Source: Nocardioides furvisabuli (lineage in GTDB: Bacteria; Actinomycetota; Actinomycetes; Propionibacteriales; Nocardioidaceae). From it: a stretch of DNA of 64,000 nt. Shown piece after piece: positions 25,212 to 33,108 of the stretch (its first letter is position 1; each line of letters opens with the position of its first letter). The position numbers and the translations under genes were made by a program. Location: NCBI RefSeq assembly GCF_021083185.1, contig NZ_JAIGQB010000001.1, forward strand, positions 372,001 to 436,000, in the 5' to 3' direction. Under the pieces are notes generated by a model. That model was not told where the DNA came from. It searched no databases and saw only the letters and a list, made by a program, of their open reading frames with translations.

Positions 25212-26966
25212 ATGACTGACCTCGTCGAGGTCGCACGCCACGATCGGGACCCGACCGCCGGTCCCGACCGGGCAGGTAGACCCCCGTCGTCGTGTCGGGT
25301 GACGGGACGGCAGGTGGCGTTGCGCCGGGGAGCGGGAGCGCTGATCGTTCTCCTCCCTCTCACCTGGGCGCTCCAGCGCGCCCTGCCCCAGGGCGGTGAC
25401 ATCGTCAACAGGGGTGGCGTGCCGCTCATCGGCGACCTGCTCGGCAAGGCATGGAGTCCTCGCCTGGACGGCGAGTTCCTGGAGGTGGTGGTCGACGCCG
25501 CTGTCACCACGCTCGCCTTCGCCGCACTCGGCACGGCAGGGGCGCTGGTGATCGGCCTGCTCGGCGGGCTGGTGCTCAGCGACGTCGCCTGGGCACGCCG
25601 TCCGCCGTGGCCGGTGCGCACCGTGCGGACCGGGCTGCGCGGGGCGTTGGTGGCGATCCGGTCGATCCACGAGCTGGTCTGGGCGCTGCTGCTGGTGAGC
25701 GTGCTCGGTCTGGATCCGCTGGTCGCGGTGCTGGCGATCGCCCTGCCCTTCGGGGCGCAGACCGCGCAGGTCTTCGGGGACACCTTCGACGCGCTGCCGA
25801 CCCGCGCCCTCCGGGCACTGCGCGACGCTGGTGCGCCGGCTGCGCCAGCCGTCGCGTTCGCGCTGCTGCCTCCGGCCGGACCGCTGATGCTGTCGTACGC
25901 CTTCTACCGCTTCGAGTGCGCGGTGCGGTCGACCGTGCTGCTGGGCGCGGTCGGCGTGGGTGGGCTGGGTCAGGAGTTGGTCGTCAGTCTCAGCTCGCGC
26001 AACTGGGACGAGGTCTGGACGCTGGTCGCGGCGGTGATCGTGTTGTCGGCGGTCGTCGATGCGTGGAGCGGGCGGCTCCGCACCGACATGGCCGTGGCCA
26101 GCTGTTCGGAGTGGTCCGCCGGTGACGCTGGAGGCGCTGCAGGCACGGGCGGGCGTCGGCCCGGCTCGAGGTGGGCGCGTTGGTCGGCGATCGCCGCAGC
26201 GCCCGGGCTCGTCGTCGCCTGGTTCGCATCCGGGGTGTCGCTCTCGGGCCTCACCAGCGAACGCACCCGCATGCTGGCCGGCCGCCTCCTCGACGACCTG
26301 GTCCCGCCGGCACTCCCCAGGGGAGGGGCGGGCGAGGTGACGGCGGCGGTCCTGGACACACTGGCCATGGCGGTGCTGGCGATGGCGATCGCCGTCCTCA
26401 TCACCCTGGTCGTCTCGCCGTGGGCCGTCGCTGTCCGCCGCGGCACCGGTCCACCGGGGGGACTCGCCATGCGGTCCCTGCGGTGGATCTCCTGGCTGGT
26501 GGCCCGGATCGTCCTGCTGGTGCTGAGGTCGGTCCCACCGACGGTGTGGGCGGTGATCGCGCTGCTCGCGCTCTTCCCCGGCGTGCTCCCCGGAGCGCTC
26601 GCCCTCGGCGTCTACACCGGCGGGGTGCTGGGCCGGCTCGTCGCCGAGTCGTGGGAGAGCGTGAGCCCGGCACCGCGCGAGGCGCTCGTGCGCACCGGCG
26701 TGCCCGGCGCGGTCGCCACGGTCGCTGCCGTCGTTCCCGCCTCGGCGCAGCAGCTGGTGACCTTCACGCTCTACCGGTTCGAGATCTGCGTGCGTGAGAC
26801 GGCGGTCGTCGGCATCGTCGGCGCCGCCGGGCTCGGCCGCCTGCTGGCGGAGAACCTGAACTTCTTCCGCTTCCCGGTCGTGATGACGCTGCTGATCGCG
26901 TCGTTCGCGGTCAGCGTCGCCAGCGAGGTGGCCAGCCGTCGGCTGAGGCGCGCGATCCGGGCATGA
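25212..26966 (+). CDS. PhnE-like permease, two transmembrane domains fused
   Basis: A 584-residue permease with about twelve hydrophobic helices in two BPD_transp_1 domains. The first EAA-like loop is ALLPPAGPLMLSYAFYRFEC with VGGLGQELV; the second is VVPASAQQLVTFTLYRFEICVRE with AAGLGRLLAENL. PhnE proteins normally have one domain of about 270 residues and dimerise, so this is a tandem fusion. The two halves are clearly related but diverged. A charged linker of about 40 residues (near 290-330) joins them. Last gene of the operon. Confidence 0.88.
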   Translation: MTDLVEVARHDRDPTAGPDRAGRPPSSCRVTGRQVALRRGAGALIVLLPLTWALQRALPQGGDIVNRGGVPLIGDLLGKAWSPRLDGEFLEVVVDAAVTTLAFAALGTAGALVIGLLGGLVLSDVAWARRPPWPVRTVRTGLRGALVAIRSIHELVWALLLVSVLGLDPLVAVLAIALPFGAQTAQVFGDTFDALPTRALRALRDAGAPAAPAVAFALLPPAGPLMLSYAFYRFECAVRSTVLLGAVGVGGLGQELVVSLSSRNWDEVWTLVAAVIVLSAVVDAWSGRLRTDMAVASCSEWSAGDAGGAAGTGGRRPGSRWARWSAIAAAPGLVVAWFASGVSLSGLTSERTRMLAGRLLDDLVPPALPRGGAGEVTAAVLDTLAMAVLAMAIAVLITLVVSPWAVAVRRGTGPPGGLAMRSLRWISWLVARIVLLVLRSVPPTVWAVIALLALFPGVLPGALALGVYTGGVLGRLVAESWESVSPAPREALVRTGVPGAVATVAAVVPASAQQLVTFTLYRFEICVRETAVVGIVGAAGLGRLLAENLNFFRFPVVMTLLIASFAVSVASEVASRRLRRAIRA

Positions 26967-27033
26967 CGAAGCCGCACGGTGGCCCACCACCGCACCCCCG
27001 GCAGGGAGCCGGTGCGAGCCCGCGCCGCCGCCC

Positions 27034-27525
27034 TCAGCGGTAGTTGGTGAACTGCACCGCGAAGTCGTAGTCCTGCGACTTCACCAGCTGCTGGACGGCC
27101 TGGAGGTCGTCGCGCTTCTTCGACGACACCCGCAGCTCCTCGCCCTGCACCTGCGCCTTGACGCCCTTGGGGCCCTCGTCGCGGATGAGCTTGGAGATCT
27201 TCTTGGCGTCCTCGGAGGTGATGCCCTCCTTGAGCGCGATGTCGATCTTCGAGACCTGGCCGGACTGGCGGGGCTCCGAGGTGTCGAGGATCTTCAGGCT
27301 CTGGTTGCGCTTGATGAGCTTGTCCTGGAAGACGCTGAGCACGGCGCTCGCGCGGTCGTCGGCGGAGGCGGTGATCTCGATCGCCTTCTCGCCCTTCCAC
27401 TCGATGCTCGCACCGGTGCCCTTGAAGTCGAAGCGGGTGGCGATCTCGCGGGCTGCCTGGCTCAGGGCGTTGTCGACCTCCTGGCGGTCCAGCTTGCTCA
27501 CGATGTCGAAGCTCGAGTCAGCCAT
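27034..27525 (-). CDS. yajQ: YajQ-family nucleotide-binding protein
   Basis: A 163-residue protein of the YajQ (UPF0234) family, with two ferredoxin-like halves. The diagnostic N terminus [18 protein letters not shown] and the closing [12 protein letters not shown] are present. In Xanthomonas a relative binds cyclic di-GMP; in other bacteria it is reported to bind RNA or nucleotides. ATG start with the ribosome binding site TAGGAGG 7 nt upstream. Single gene, convergent with the ABC operon. Confidence 0.93.
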   Translation of the reverse strand: MADSSFDIVSKLDRQEVDNALSQAAREIATRFDFKGTGASIEWKGEKAIEITASADDRASAVLSVFQDKLIKRNQSLKILDTSEPRQSGQVSKIDIALKEGITSEDAKKISKLIRDEGPKGVKAQVQGEELRVSSKKRDDLQAVQQLVKSQDYDFAVQFTNYR

Positions 27526-27607
27526 GTGTGCCTCCTAGTGGGGCCCCGTGGCGGCGCCCCGGCGATTCGTAGTGAAGTCCGTGCCTTGCTATTGTTCCGC
27601 ACGGCCC

Positions 27608-27689
27608 GGCAGGTTGCCCGAGCGGCCAAAGGGAGCTGACTGTAAATCAGCCGGCAACGCCTACAGAGGTTCGAATCCTCTACCTGCCA
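27608..27689 (+). tRNA. tRNA-Tyr (anticodon GTA)
   Basis: An 82-nt class II tRNA with a long variable arm. The acceptor stem GGCAGGT/ACCTGCC and T arm GAGG-TTCGAAT-CCTC pair well; the anticodon GTA is at 27642-27644 in the loop CTGTAAA. CCA is not encoded. TATTGT at 27590-27595 is a possible -10. Confidence 0.96.
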
Positions 27690-27705
27690 CTGGACGAGTC
27701 CAGGG

Positions 27706-27735
27706 CGAGACCCCCGTCGACAGGCGGGGGTCTCG
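27706..27735 (+). terminator. terminator of tRNA-Tyr
   Basis: CGAGACCCCCG and CGGGGGTCTCG form a perfect 11-bp stem with an 8-nt loop. It ends 17 bp before the ATG of the next gene, which argues against the alternative GTG at 27735 as that gene's start. Confidence 0.7.
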
Positions 27736-27752
27736 TGCATTTGACTCACCGC

Positions 27753-28982
27753 ATGGACATCGCCCCTCCCGACACGGCGTGGCTCGACGCCGAAGGTCGT
27801 CGCCTCCTCGACTTCGGGCGCCACGTCGGCCATCCCCTGGGCGGAGCCGCCTGGCTCGACGACGAGGGCCGTCCGGACCTGTCGCGACCGGTGCACACGT
27901 GGATCACCAGCCGCACCGTCCACGTGTTCGGGCTGGGTGCCCTGCTCGATGTCGACGGCTGCACCGACATCGCGGCGGCCGCGCTCGACGGGCTGCGTAC
28001 GACGCTGCGCGACGCCCAGCACGGGGGGTGGTTCACCGCGGTCGACGCCACCGGGACGCCGGTCGGCACGTCCAAGTCCTGCTACGACCACGCCTTCGTG
28101 GTGCTCGCGGGCTCGACGGCGGTCGTGGCCGGCCTGCCCGGCGCCGACGACCTCCTCGCCGAGGCGCTCGACGTCCTCGAGCAGCACTTCTGGGACGAGT
28201 CGACCGGTCTGGTGATCGACGAGTGGGACCGCGCGTGGACGACCCCCGCGCCCTACCGCGGGCTCAACGCCGCCATGCACTCGGTGGAGGCGATGCTCGC
28301 GGCCGGCGACGCGACCGGCGATCCGCGCTGGCACGAGCGGGTGGGCCGCGTCGCGGCGTACGTCGTGGGTCTCGCAGCAGCACACGACGCCCGCCTGCCC
28401 GAGCACTTCGACCCCGACTGGACGCCCGACCTCGGGCTCAACCGCGACCGGCCCGACGACCCGTTCAAGCCCTACGGCGCGACCATCGGCCACGGTCTGG
28501 AGTGGTCGCGGCTGCTGCTGCACGTCGAGGCCTCGCTCGGCGACCGCGCACCGGCCGGGCTGCTCGCCACCTCGCGCCGGCTCTTCGACCGCGCCGTGGG
28601 CGACGGCTGGGACGTCGACGGAGCACGCGGTTTCGTCTACACCACCGACTGGGACGGCACCCCGGTCGTGCGGCAACGGATGCACTGGGTGGCCGCGGAG
28701 GGCATCGCCGCTGCGGCCGCGCTGCACCGCCGCACCGGCGAGGAGCGCTACGCCCGGCTGTACGCCGCCTGGTGGCGCTACGTCGTCGAGCACGTCCGCG
28801 ACACCGACCGTGGGTCGTGGCACCACGAGCTCGACCCCTCCAACCGCCCGCAGGCGTCGGTGTGGGCGGGCAAGCCCGACCTCTACCACGCCGTCCAGGC
28901 CACCCTCCTCCCGCGACTCCCGCTCGCGCCCGGTCTCGCCCGGGCGGTGGCCCTGTCGGCACCCGGGCAGGCACCGGCATGA
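27753..28982 (+). CDS. AGE-family aldose-ketose isomerase / epimerase
   Basis: A 409-residue (alpha/alpha)6-barrel protein of the N-acylglucosamine 2-epimerase superfamily. Conserved stretches are RPVHTWITSRTVHVFGLG, KSCYDHAFVVLA, YRGLNAAMHSVEAML, IGHGLEWSRLLLH and RMHWVAAEGIAAA, which carry the His and Arg residues of the sugar pocket. YihS and mannose isomerase of this family convert mannose to fructose. Because a fructokinase-type gene and an MFS gene follow directly, mannose-to-fructose conversion is a reasonable inference. The ATG at 27753 was chosen over a GTG at 27735 that lies in the tRNA terminator. Confidence 0.85.
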   Translation: MDIAPPDTAWLDAEGRRLLDFGRHVGHPLGGAAWLDDEGRPDLSRPVHTWITSRTVHVFGLGALLDVDGCTDIAAAALDGLRTTLRDAQHGGWFTAVDATGTPVGTSKSCYDHAFVVLAGSTAVVAGLPGADDLLAEALDVLEQHFWDESTGLVIDEWDRAWTTPAPYRGLNAAMHSVEAMLAAGDATGDPRWHERVGRVAAYVVGLAAAHDARLPEHFDPDWTPDLGLNRDRPDDPFKPYGATIGHGLEWSRLLLHVEASLGDRAPAGLLATSRRLFDRAVGDGWDVDGARGFVYTTDWDGTPVVRQRMHWVAAEGIAAAAALHRRTGEERYARLYAAWWRYVVEHVRDTDRGSWHHELDPSNRPQASVWAGKPDLYHAVQATLLPRLPLAPGLARAVALSAPGQAPA

Positions 28983-28989
28983 TGGGTCC

Positions 28990-29946
28990 ATGACGGACGC
29001 CCAGCCGCGCATTCTCGTCGTCGGCGAGGCGCTCATCGACGTGGTCCCCGACGCCGCGGGCACGCCCCGCGACCTGCCCGGCGGAAGCCCTGCCAACGTC
29101 GCCATCGCCCTCGGCCGGCTCGAGCGCGACGTACGACTCGTCACCCTGCTCGGCGACGACGCGCGCGGGGCGCTGGTCCGCACCTGGCTCGAGGCCAGCA
29201 ACGTCACCGTGCTCGCGCAGCCCACCGGCAGCGGCCGCACGTCGAGCGCCGAGGTCACCCTCGATGCCTCGGGTGCCGCGAGCTACGTCTTCGACCTCGA
29301 CTGGGAGCTCTCGGCCGTCCCCGAGGAGGCCTGCGACGTCCTGCACGTCGGCTCGATCGCGACCGTGCTCGACCCCGGCGCCGACGCCGTCCTCGCCGCG
29401 GTGCGCGCCCGCCGCGGCCGCGCACTGGTCTCCCTCGACCCCAACGCCCGCCCGGCCATCACGCCGGACCGCGCCGGCCCCCTCGCCCGGGTCGAGGAGC
29501 TCGTCGCGCTGGCCGACCTGGTCAAGGTCAGCGACGAGGACCTCGACTGGTTGCACCCGGGCCACGACCCCGTCGCCACCGCCACGCGTTGGGCGGCGGC
29601 GGGTCCGGGGCTGGTCGTGGTCACCCGCGGCGGAGAGGGCGCGATCGCCGTACGCCACGACGGCACGACGCTCGAGGTGCCCGGGGTCCCGGTCCGCGTG
29701 GCCGACACCGTGGGCGCCGGCGACACCTTCAGCGGGGTGCTGGTCGACGCCCTCATCGCCCTCGGTGTGCACGGTGCCGACGCGGCCGCTGCACTGCGCG
29801 CGCTGTCGGACCGCGACGTGCTGGGCGTCGTGACGACCGCCGCTGTCGGCGCCGCCATCAACGTCTCGCGCCCCGGGGCCGACCCGCCGTCGCGCGCGGA
29901 GCTCGCCACCGCTCTGGGCACGACTCCCGAAGCGGACGAGGAGTGA
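28990..29946 (+). CDS. PfkB-family carbohydrate kinase (fructokinase-like)
   Basis: A 318-residue ribokinase-fold kinase. The N-terminal PfkB signature region reads GGSPANVAIALGRLE and the C-terminal anion-hole signature DTVGAGDTFSGVL carries the catalytic Asp. DLPGGSPAN resembles bacterial fructokinases more than ribokinases. ATG start; CATGAT, a weak -10, ends 6 nt upstream, so it may also have its own leaderless transcript besides readthrough from the isomerase gene. It overlaps the MFS gene by 4 bp. Likely product: fructose 6-phosphate (inference). Confidence 0.85.
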   Translation: MTDAQPRILVVGEALIDVVPDAAGTPRDLPGGSPANVAIALGRLERDVRLVTLLGDDARGALVRTWLEASNVTVLAQPTGSGRTSSAEVTLDASGAASYVFDLDWELSAVPEEACDVLHVGSIATVLDPGADAVLAAVRARRGRALVSLDPNARPAITPDRAGPLARVEELVALADLVKVSDEDLDWLHPGHDPVATATRWAAAGPGLVVVTRGGEGAIAVRHDGTTLEVPGVPVRVADTVGAGDTFSGVLVDALIALGVHGADAAAALRALSDRDVLGVVTTAAVGAAINVSRPGADPPSRAELATALGTTPEADEE

Positions 29947-31283
29947 CGCGGGAGCAGATCCACGACATCGGCCGCCGCCGCGCCTGGGTCATCTGGCTGG
30001 TCGCCCTCGCGGTCTACGTCCTGGCCGTCTTCCACCGCAGCTCGCTCGGCGTCGCCGGGATCATCGCCGCAGACCGCTTCGACATCAACGCCACCAGCCT
30101 GGCGACGTTCACCGTCCTCCAGCTCGTCGTCTACGCCGGCATGCAGGTGCCGGTCGGCGTCCTGCTGGACCGCTACGGCTCGCGGGCGCTGCTCGTCACC
30201 GGCCTGGTGCTGATGACCGCGGGTCAGCTCGGCTTCGCCTTCGTGGAGTCCTTCCCCGCCGCGGTGACCGCCCGCGCCGTGGTCGGCGCGGGGGACGCGA
30301 TGGTCTTCGTCAGCGTGATCCGCCTGGTCACCGCGTGGTTCCTGGTCCGCCAGGGCCCGATGGTCACCCAGCTCACCGGCCTGTCCGGCCAGCTCGGCGC
30401 GATCGCAGCGGCCGGCCCCCTGTCGTACCTCCTCCACGAGCTCGGCTGGACCGGCGCCTTCGCGCTGACGTCGAGCATCGGCGTGGTGCTGCTGGTCGCG
30501 GTGCTCGCGCTCGTCAAGGACTCGCCCTACCGCCGCGGCGACGTCGTCACCATCAAGCTCCGCGCGCTCGCGCTGTCGGTGCGGACGGTGTGGGGCAACC
30601 CGGGCACCCGGCTCGGCATGTGGTCGCACTTCGTCTCGCAGTTCTCCGCCACGGTCTTCGCGCTGCTGTGGGGCTACCCCTTCCTCGTCCAGGGCCTGGG
30701 CTGGTCGACGAGCGGGGCGAGCACCCTGCTGATGGCGATGACGGCGTGGGCGGTCGTGAGCGGGCTGGTCACCGCGCGGCTGGTGGCGCGACTGCCCTAC
30801 TACCGCTCGTGGATCGTGGTCGGCATCGTCATCGCGATGGTCGTGCCGTGGACCGCGGTCCTGCTCTGGCCCGGCGTCGCGCCCGGCTGGGTCGTGGTCG
30901 TGATGGCCTTCGCGACCGCCAGCGGGGGACCCGCTTCGATGGTCGGCTTCGACCTGGCGCGGTCCTTCACCGCACCGCACGAGACCGGGCGGGCCAACGG
31001 CCTGGTCAACGTCGGCGGCTTCACCGCCTCGCTGCTGACGATGGCGCTCATCGGCGTCGTGCTCGACCTGTCGGCACCGGGCGGCATGGAGTCCTACACG
31101 CTCGATGACTTCAAGCTGGCGATGTCGGTGCAGTACGTCTTCTGGGCCTTCGGCATCGTGCAGACCCTGCGCTACCGCCGACGCGGACTCGCCCACCTCG
31201 CCCGGGTCCACCCGGGCTCGGTCGAGCAGCTGAGGGCAGGCCGGGCCTTCGTGCACCCGGGGATCGGGACCGAGGGCGTCTAG
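29943..31283 (+). CDS. MFS transporter
   Basis: A 446-residue major-facilitator protein with twelve predicted helices. The loop 2-3 signature is GVLLDRYGSRALL; helix 4 carries RAVVGAGDAMVF. GTG start overlapping the kinase stop, so it belongs to the isomerase-kinase operon and may bring in their sugar, though export cannot be excluded. The stop codon TAG overlaps the stop of the convergent phosphatase gene in a shared CTAG. Confidence 0.85.
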   Translation: MTREQIHDIGRRRAWVIWLVALAVYVLAVFHRSSLGVAGIIAADRFDINATSLATFTVLQLVVYAGMQVPVGVLLDRYGSRALLVTGLVLMTAGQLGFAFVESFPAAVTARAVVGAGDAMVFVSVIRLVTAWFLVRQGPMVTQLTGLSGQLGAIAAAGPLSYLLHELGWTGAFALTSSIGVVLLVAVLALVKDSPYRRGDVVTIKLRALALSVRTVWGNPGTRLGMWSHFVSQFSATVFALLWGYPFLVQGLGWSTSGASTLLMAMTAWAVVSGLVTARLVARLPYYRSWIVVGIVIAMVVPWTAVLLWPGVAPGWVVVVMAFATASGGPASMVGFDLARSFTAPHETGRANGLVNVGGFTASLLTMALIGVVLDLSAPGGMESYTLDDFKLAMSVQYVFWAFGIVQTLRYRRRGLAHLARVHPGSVEQLRAGRAFVHPGIGTEGV

Positions 31284-31960
31284 CCGATCTCGCCGTCGTC
31301 GTCGGAGTCCAGGTCGCCGGTCGGGTCCTCGGCAGACGGGTCCTCCAGGTAGTCCCCGCCGACCGGGTGCCCCTGCCACGACACCATCCGCCAGCCCGAC
31401 TCGTGGTCGCCGTCGAGGACGATCAGCGCGGTGTTGTGCAGCGGCTGGTGCACGGATGGGGCGTCAGGGTGCGGGTCCATCCGGGTCGAGACCCACGTGC
31501 GGAGCGCGGCGCCGTGGCTGACCACGAGCGCGGAGCGGTGGCCGGCGTCGACGATCCTGCTCACCGCGGCGTCGAAGCGGGCCAGGAACTCCTCCCCCGT
31601 CTCCCCGCCGGGCATCCGGTGCGTGAGGTCGCCCTCGAGCCACGTCGCGACGGTGCCGACGTAGCCCGCGACCGCGTCGTGGTCGCTGCGCATCTCGAAG
31701 TCGCCCGCCGCGATCTCCTCCAGCCCGTCGAGCACGGTCAGGTCCAGGCCACGGTCCTCGGCGGTCGGCGCCGCGGTCTGGTGCGTACGCACGCGGCTGG
31801 AGACGTAGACCGCGTCGAGGTGCTCGTCGGCCAGCGCCTTGGCGGCGGCCGCAGCCTGGGCGCGCCCCAGGTCGGTGAGGTCCACCCCGGGATGGGTGGT
31901 GTCGAGCTCGCCGGAGACGTTGGCGTGGGTCTGGCCGTGGCGCATCAGGAGGAGTCGCAC
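31280..31960 (-). CDS. histidine phosphatase family protein
   Basis: A 226-residue phosphoglycerate-mutase-like phosphatase. The catalytic RHG is in LLLMRHGQTHAN at the N terminus, and the second catalytic His is in VVSHGAALRTW; PGGETGEEFLARF carries the conserved acidic residue. The C-terminal 25 residues are acidic and likely disordered. The GTG at 31960 is used; the frame stays open upstream only as a shadow of the metallophosphoesterase gene. Substrate unknown. It lies 8 bp after the metallophosphoesterase gene, so the two form an operon. Confidence 0.88.
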   Translation of the reverse strand: MRLLLMRHGQTHANVSGELDTTHPGVDLTDLGRAQAAAAAKALADEHLDAVYVSSRVRTHQTAAPTAEDRGLDLTVLDGLEEIAAGDFEMRSDHDAVAGYVGTVATWLEGDLTHRMPGGETGEEFLARFDAAVSRIVDAGHRSALVVSHGAALRTWVSTRMDPHPDAPSVHQPLHNTALIVLDGDHESGWRMVSWQGHPVGGDYLEDPSAEDPTGDLDSDDDGEIG

Positions 31961-31968
31961 AGGAGGTC

Positions 31969-32877
31969 CTAGCTGTCGGAGCGGGAGGTCTTGGACGAGG
32001 CGAGCTCGCGGGCCTGCTCCAGCGGCACGCCCTCGAGCGCCTCGGCGACGTCGGAGCCGAGGTGGCTCACCTCGGTGCCGCGCTCGAGCGGGACGAGCGT
32101 GTGCACCAGGCGGTCGTCGTAGGCGTGCACCATGGTGAAGGCCTGGTGGGCGTCGACGCCCGACACGAAGCGGTCCACCGGAGCCGGGTCGCTGGTGTAG
32201 CAGGTGGCCGAGGCCACCGACACCGGTACGCCTGCGAAGGTCGACCACGTCGACAGGTGCAGGTGCCCGGCCAGGATCCCGCGCACGTCGGTGCCGGTGA
32301 TGACCTCGGCCAGCGCCTGCTGGTCGTGCAGCTCGACCAGCTCGGCGGCGCGCAGCATGGGCAGCGGCAGCGGAGGATGGTGCATCGCGAGCAGGGTGCC
32401 GTGCTCGGCCGGAGTGGCCAGCACGTCGGCGAGCCACGCGAGCTGCCCGGGGGTGAGGTCGCCGTGGTGGTGGCCCGGGACGCTCGTGTCGAGGGCGACG
32501 ATGCGCAGCCCGTCGACCTCGTGCACCCGGTCCTGCGGGCCGTCGTCGTCGGAGTCGAGGAGACCGCGCGCGAAGGGCGCGCGCTCGTCGTGGTTGCCCA
32601 TCGTCCACACCACGACCGCGCCCATCGCGGCCGCGGCCGGCTCGACGATCGAGCGCAGCGTCGCGTAGGCCTCGGGCTCGGCGCGGTCGGCCAGGTCGCC
32701 GGTGAGGACGAGGGCCCGGGGAGCCGGGCTCACGGCCGCGAGCCGGTCGAGGGCGAGGCGGAGATGGGCATCGTTGTCGACCGCGCCGTGGTGCAACGCG
32801 CCGCCCCCGATGAGGTGCGGGTCGGAGAGGTGCGCGACGACGTGGCGCGGTGCGGCGTACTGGCCCAGCTGCTTCAC
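31969..32877 (-). CDS. calcineurin-like metallophosphoesterase (CpdA class)
   Basis: A 302-residue binuclear-metal phosphoesterase. Metal-ligand motifs are in order: LSDPHL, LTGDLAD, MGNHDERAPF, HHPPLPLP and GHLHLSTW. They match the class III cyclic-nucleotide phosphodiesterase (CpdA/Rv0805) group, so cAMP or a related phosphodiester is the probable substrate. GTG start with TAGGCT 6 nt upstream (leaderless). First gene of a two-gene operon with the histidine phosphatase. Confidence 0.9.
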   Translation of the reverse strand: MKQLGQYAAPRHVVAHLSDPHLIGGGALHHGAVDNDAHLRLALDRLAAVSPAPRALVLTGDLADRAEPEAYATLRSIVEPAAAAMGAVVVWTMGNHDERAPFARGLLDSDDDGPQDRVHEVDGLRIVALDTSVPGHHHGDLTPGQLAWLADVLATPAEHGTLLAMHHPPLPLPMLRAAELVELHDQQALAEVITGTDVRGILAGHLHLSTWSTFAGVPVSVASATCYTSDPAPVDRFVSGVDAHQAFTMVHAYDDRLVHTLVPLERGTEVSHLGSDVAEALEGVPLEQARELASSKTSRSDS

Positions 32878-32883
32878 GGCCTC

Positions 32884-32889
32884 AGCCTA
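32884..32889 (-). promoter_or_regulatory. -10 element, leaderless promoter of the metallophosphoesterase operon
   Basis: TAGGCT on the minus strand ends 6 nt before the GTG at 32877. Confidence 0.55.
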
Positions 32890-32937
32890 GGACCGCGCAG
32901 AAGGGCGACCGCGCTGGTGGGCGGGCTGGTGGCGCCG

Positions 32938-33108
32938 ATGGACTCGTCACTGCACGGCGCCTACCTGGCGATCGTGATCGGGTCGCTCGTGGTGGCTGCG
33001 GTCGCGGCGCTGCTGCTCGCCACCCGCCGGGCCCGCGAGCGGCTCGACGGCATCGCCACCGACGAGTGGACGTCGAGCAGGGAGCCGACCGTGGCCGACC
33101 AGGGGTAG
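32938..33108 (+). CDS. small single-pass membrane protein, 56 residues
   Basis: A short ATG frame whose translation has a convincing transmembrane helix (AYLAIVIGSLVVAAVAALLLA, cut here to its core AIVIGSLVVAAVAALLLA) followed by positive residues (TRRARER) and a polar tail, i.e. N-out/C-in. It overlaps the 3' end of the convergent glycosyltransferase gene by 148 bp. Third-base composition does not help because third positions of the two frames lie opposite each other. The regular membrane-protein architecture is the main support. Function unknown. Confidence 0.5.
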   Translation: MDSSLHGAYLAIVIGSLVVAAVAALLLATRRARERLDGIATDEWTSSREPTVADQG

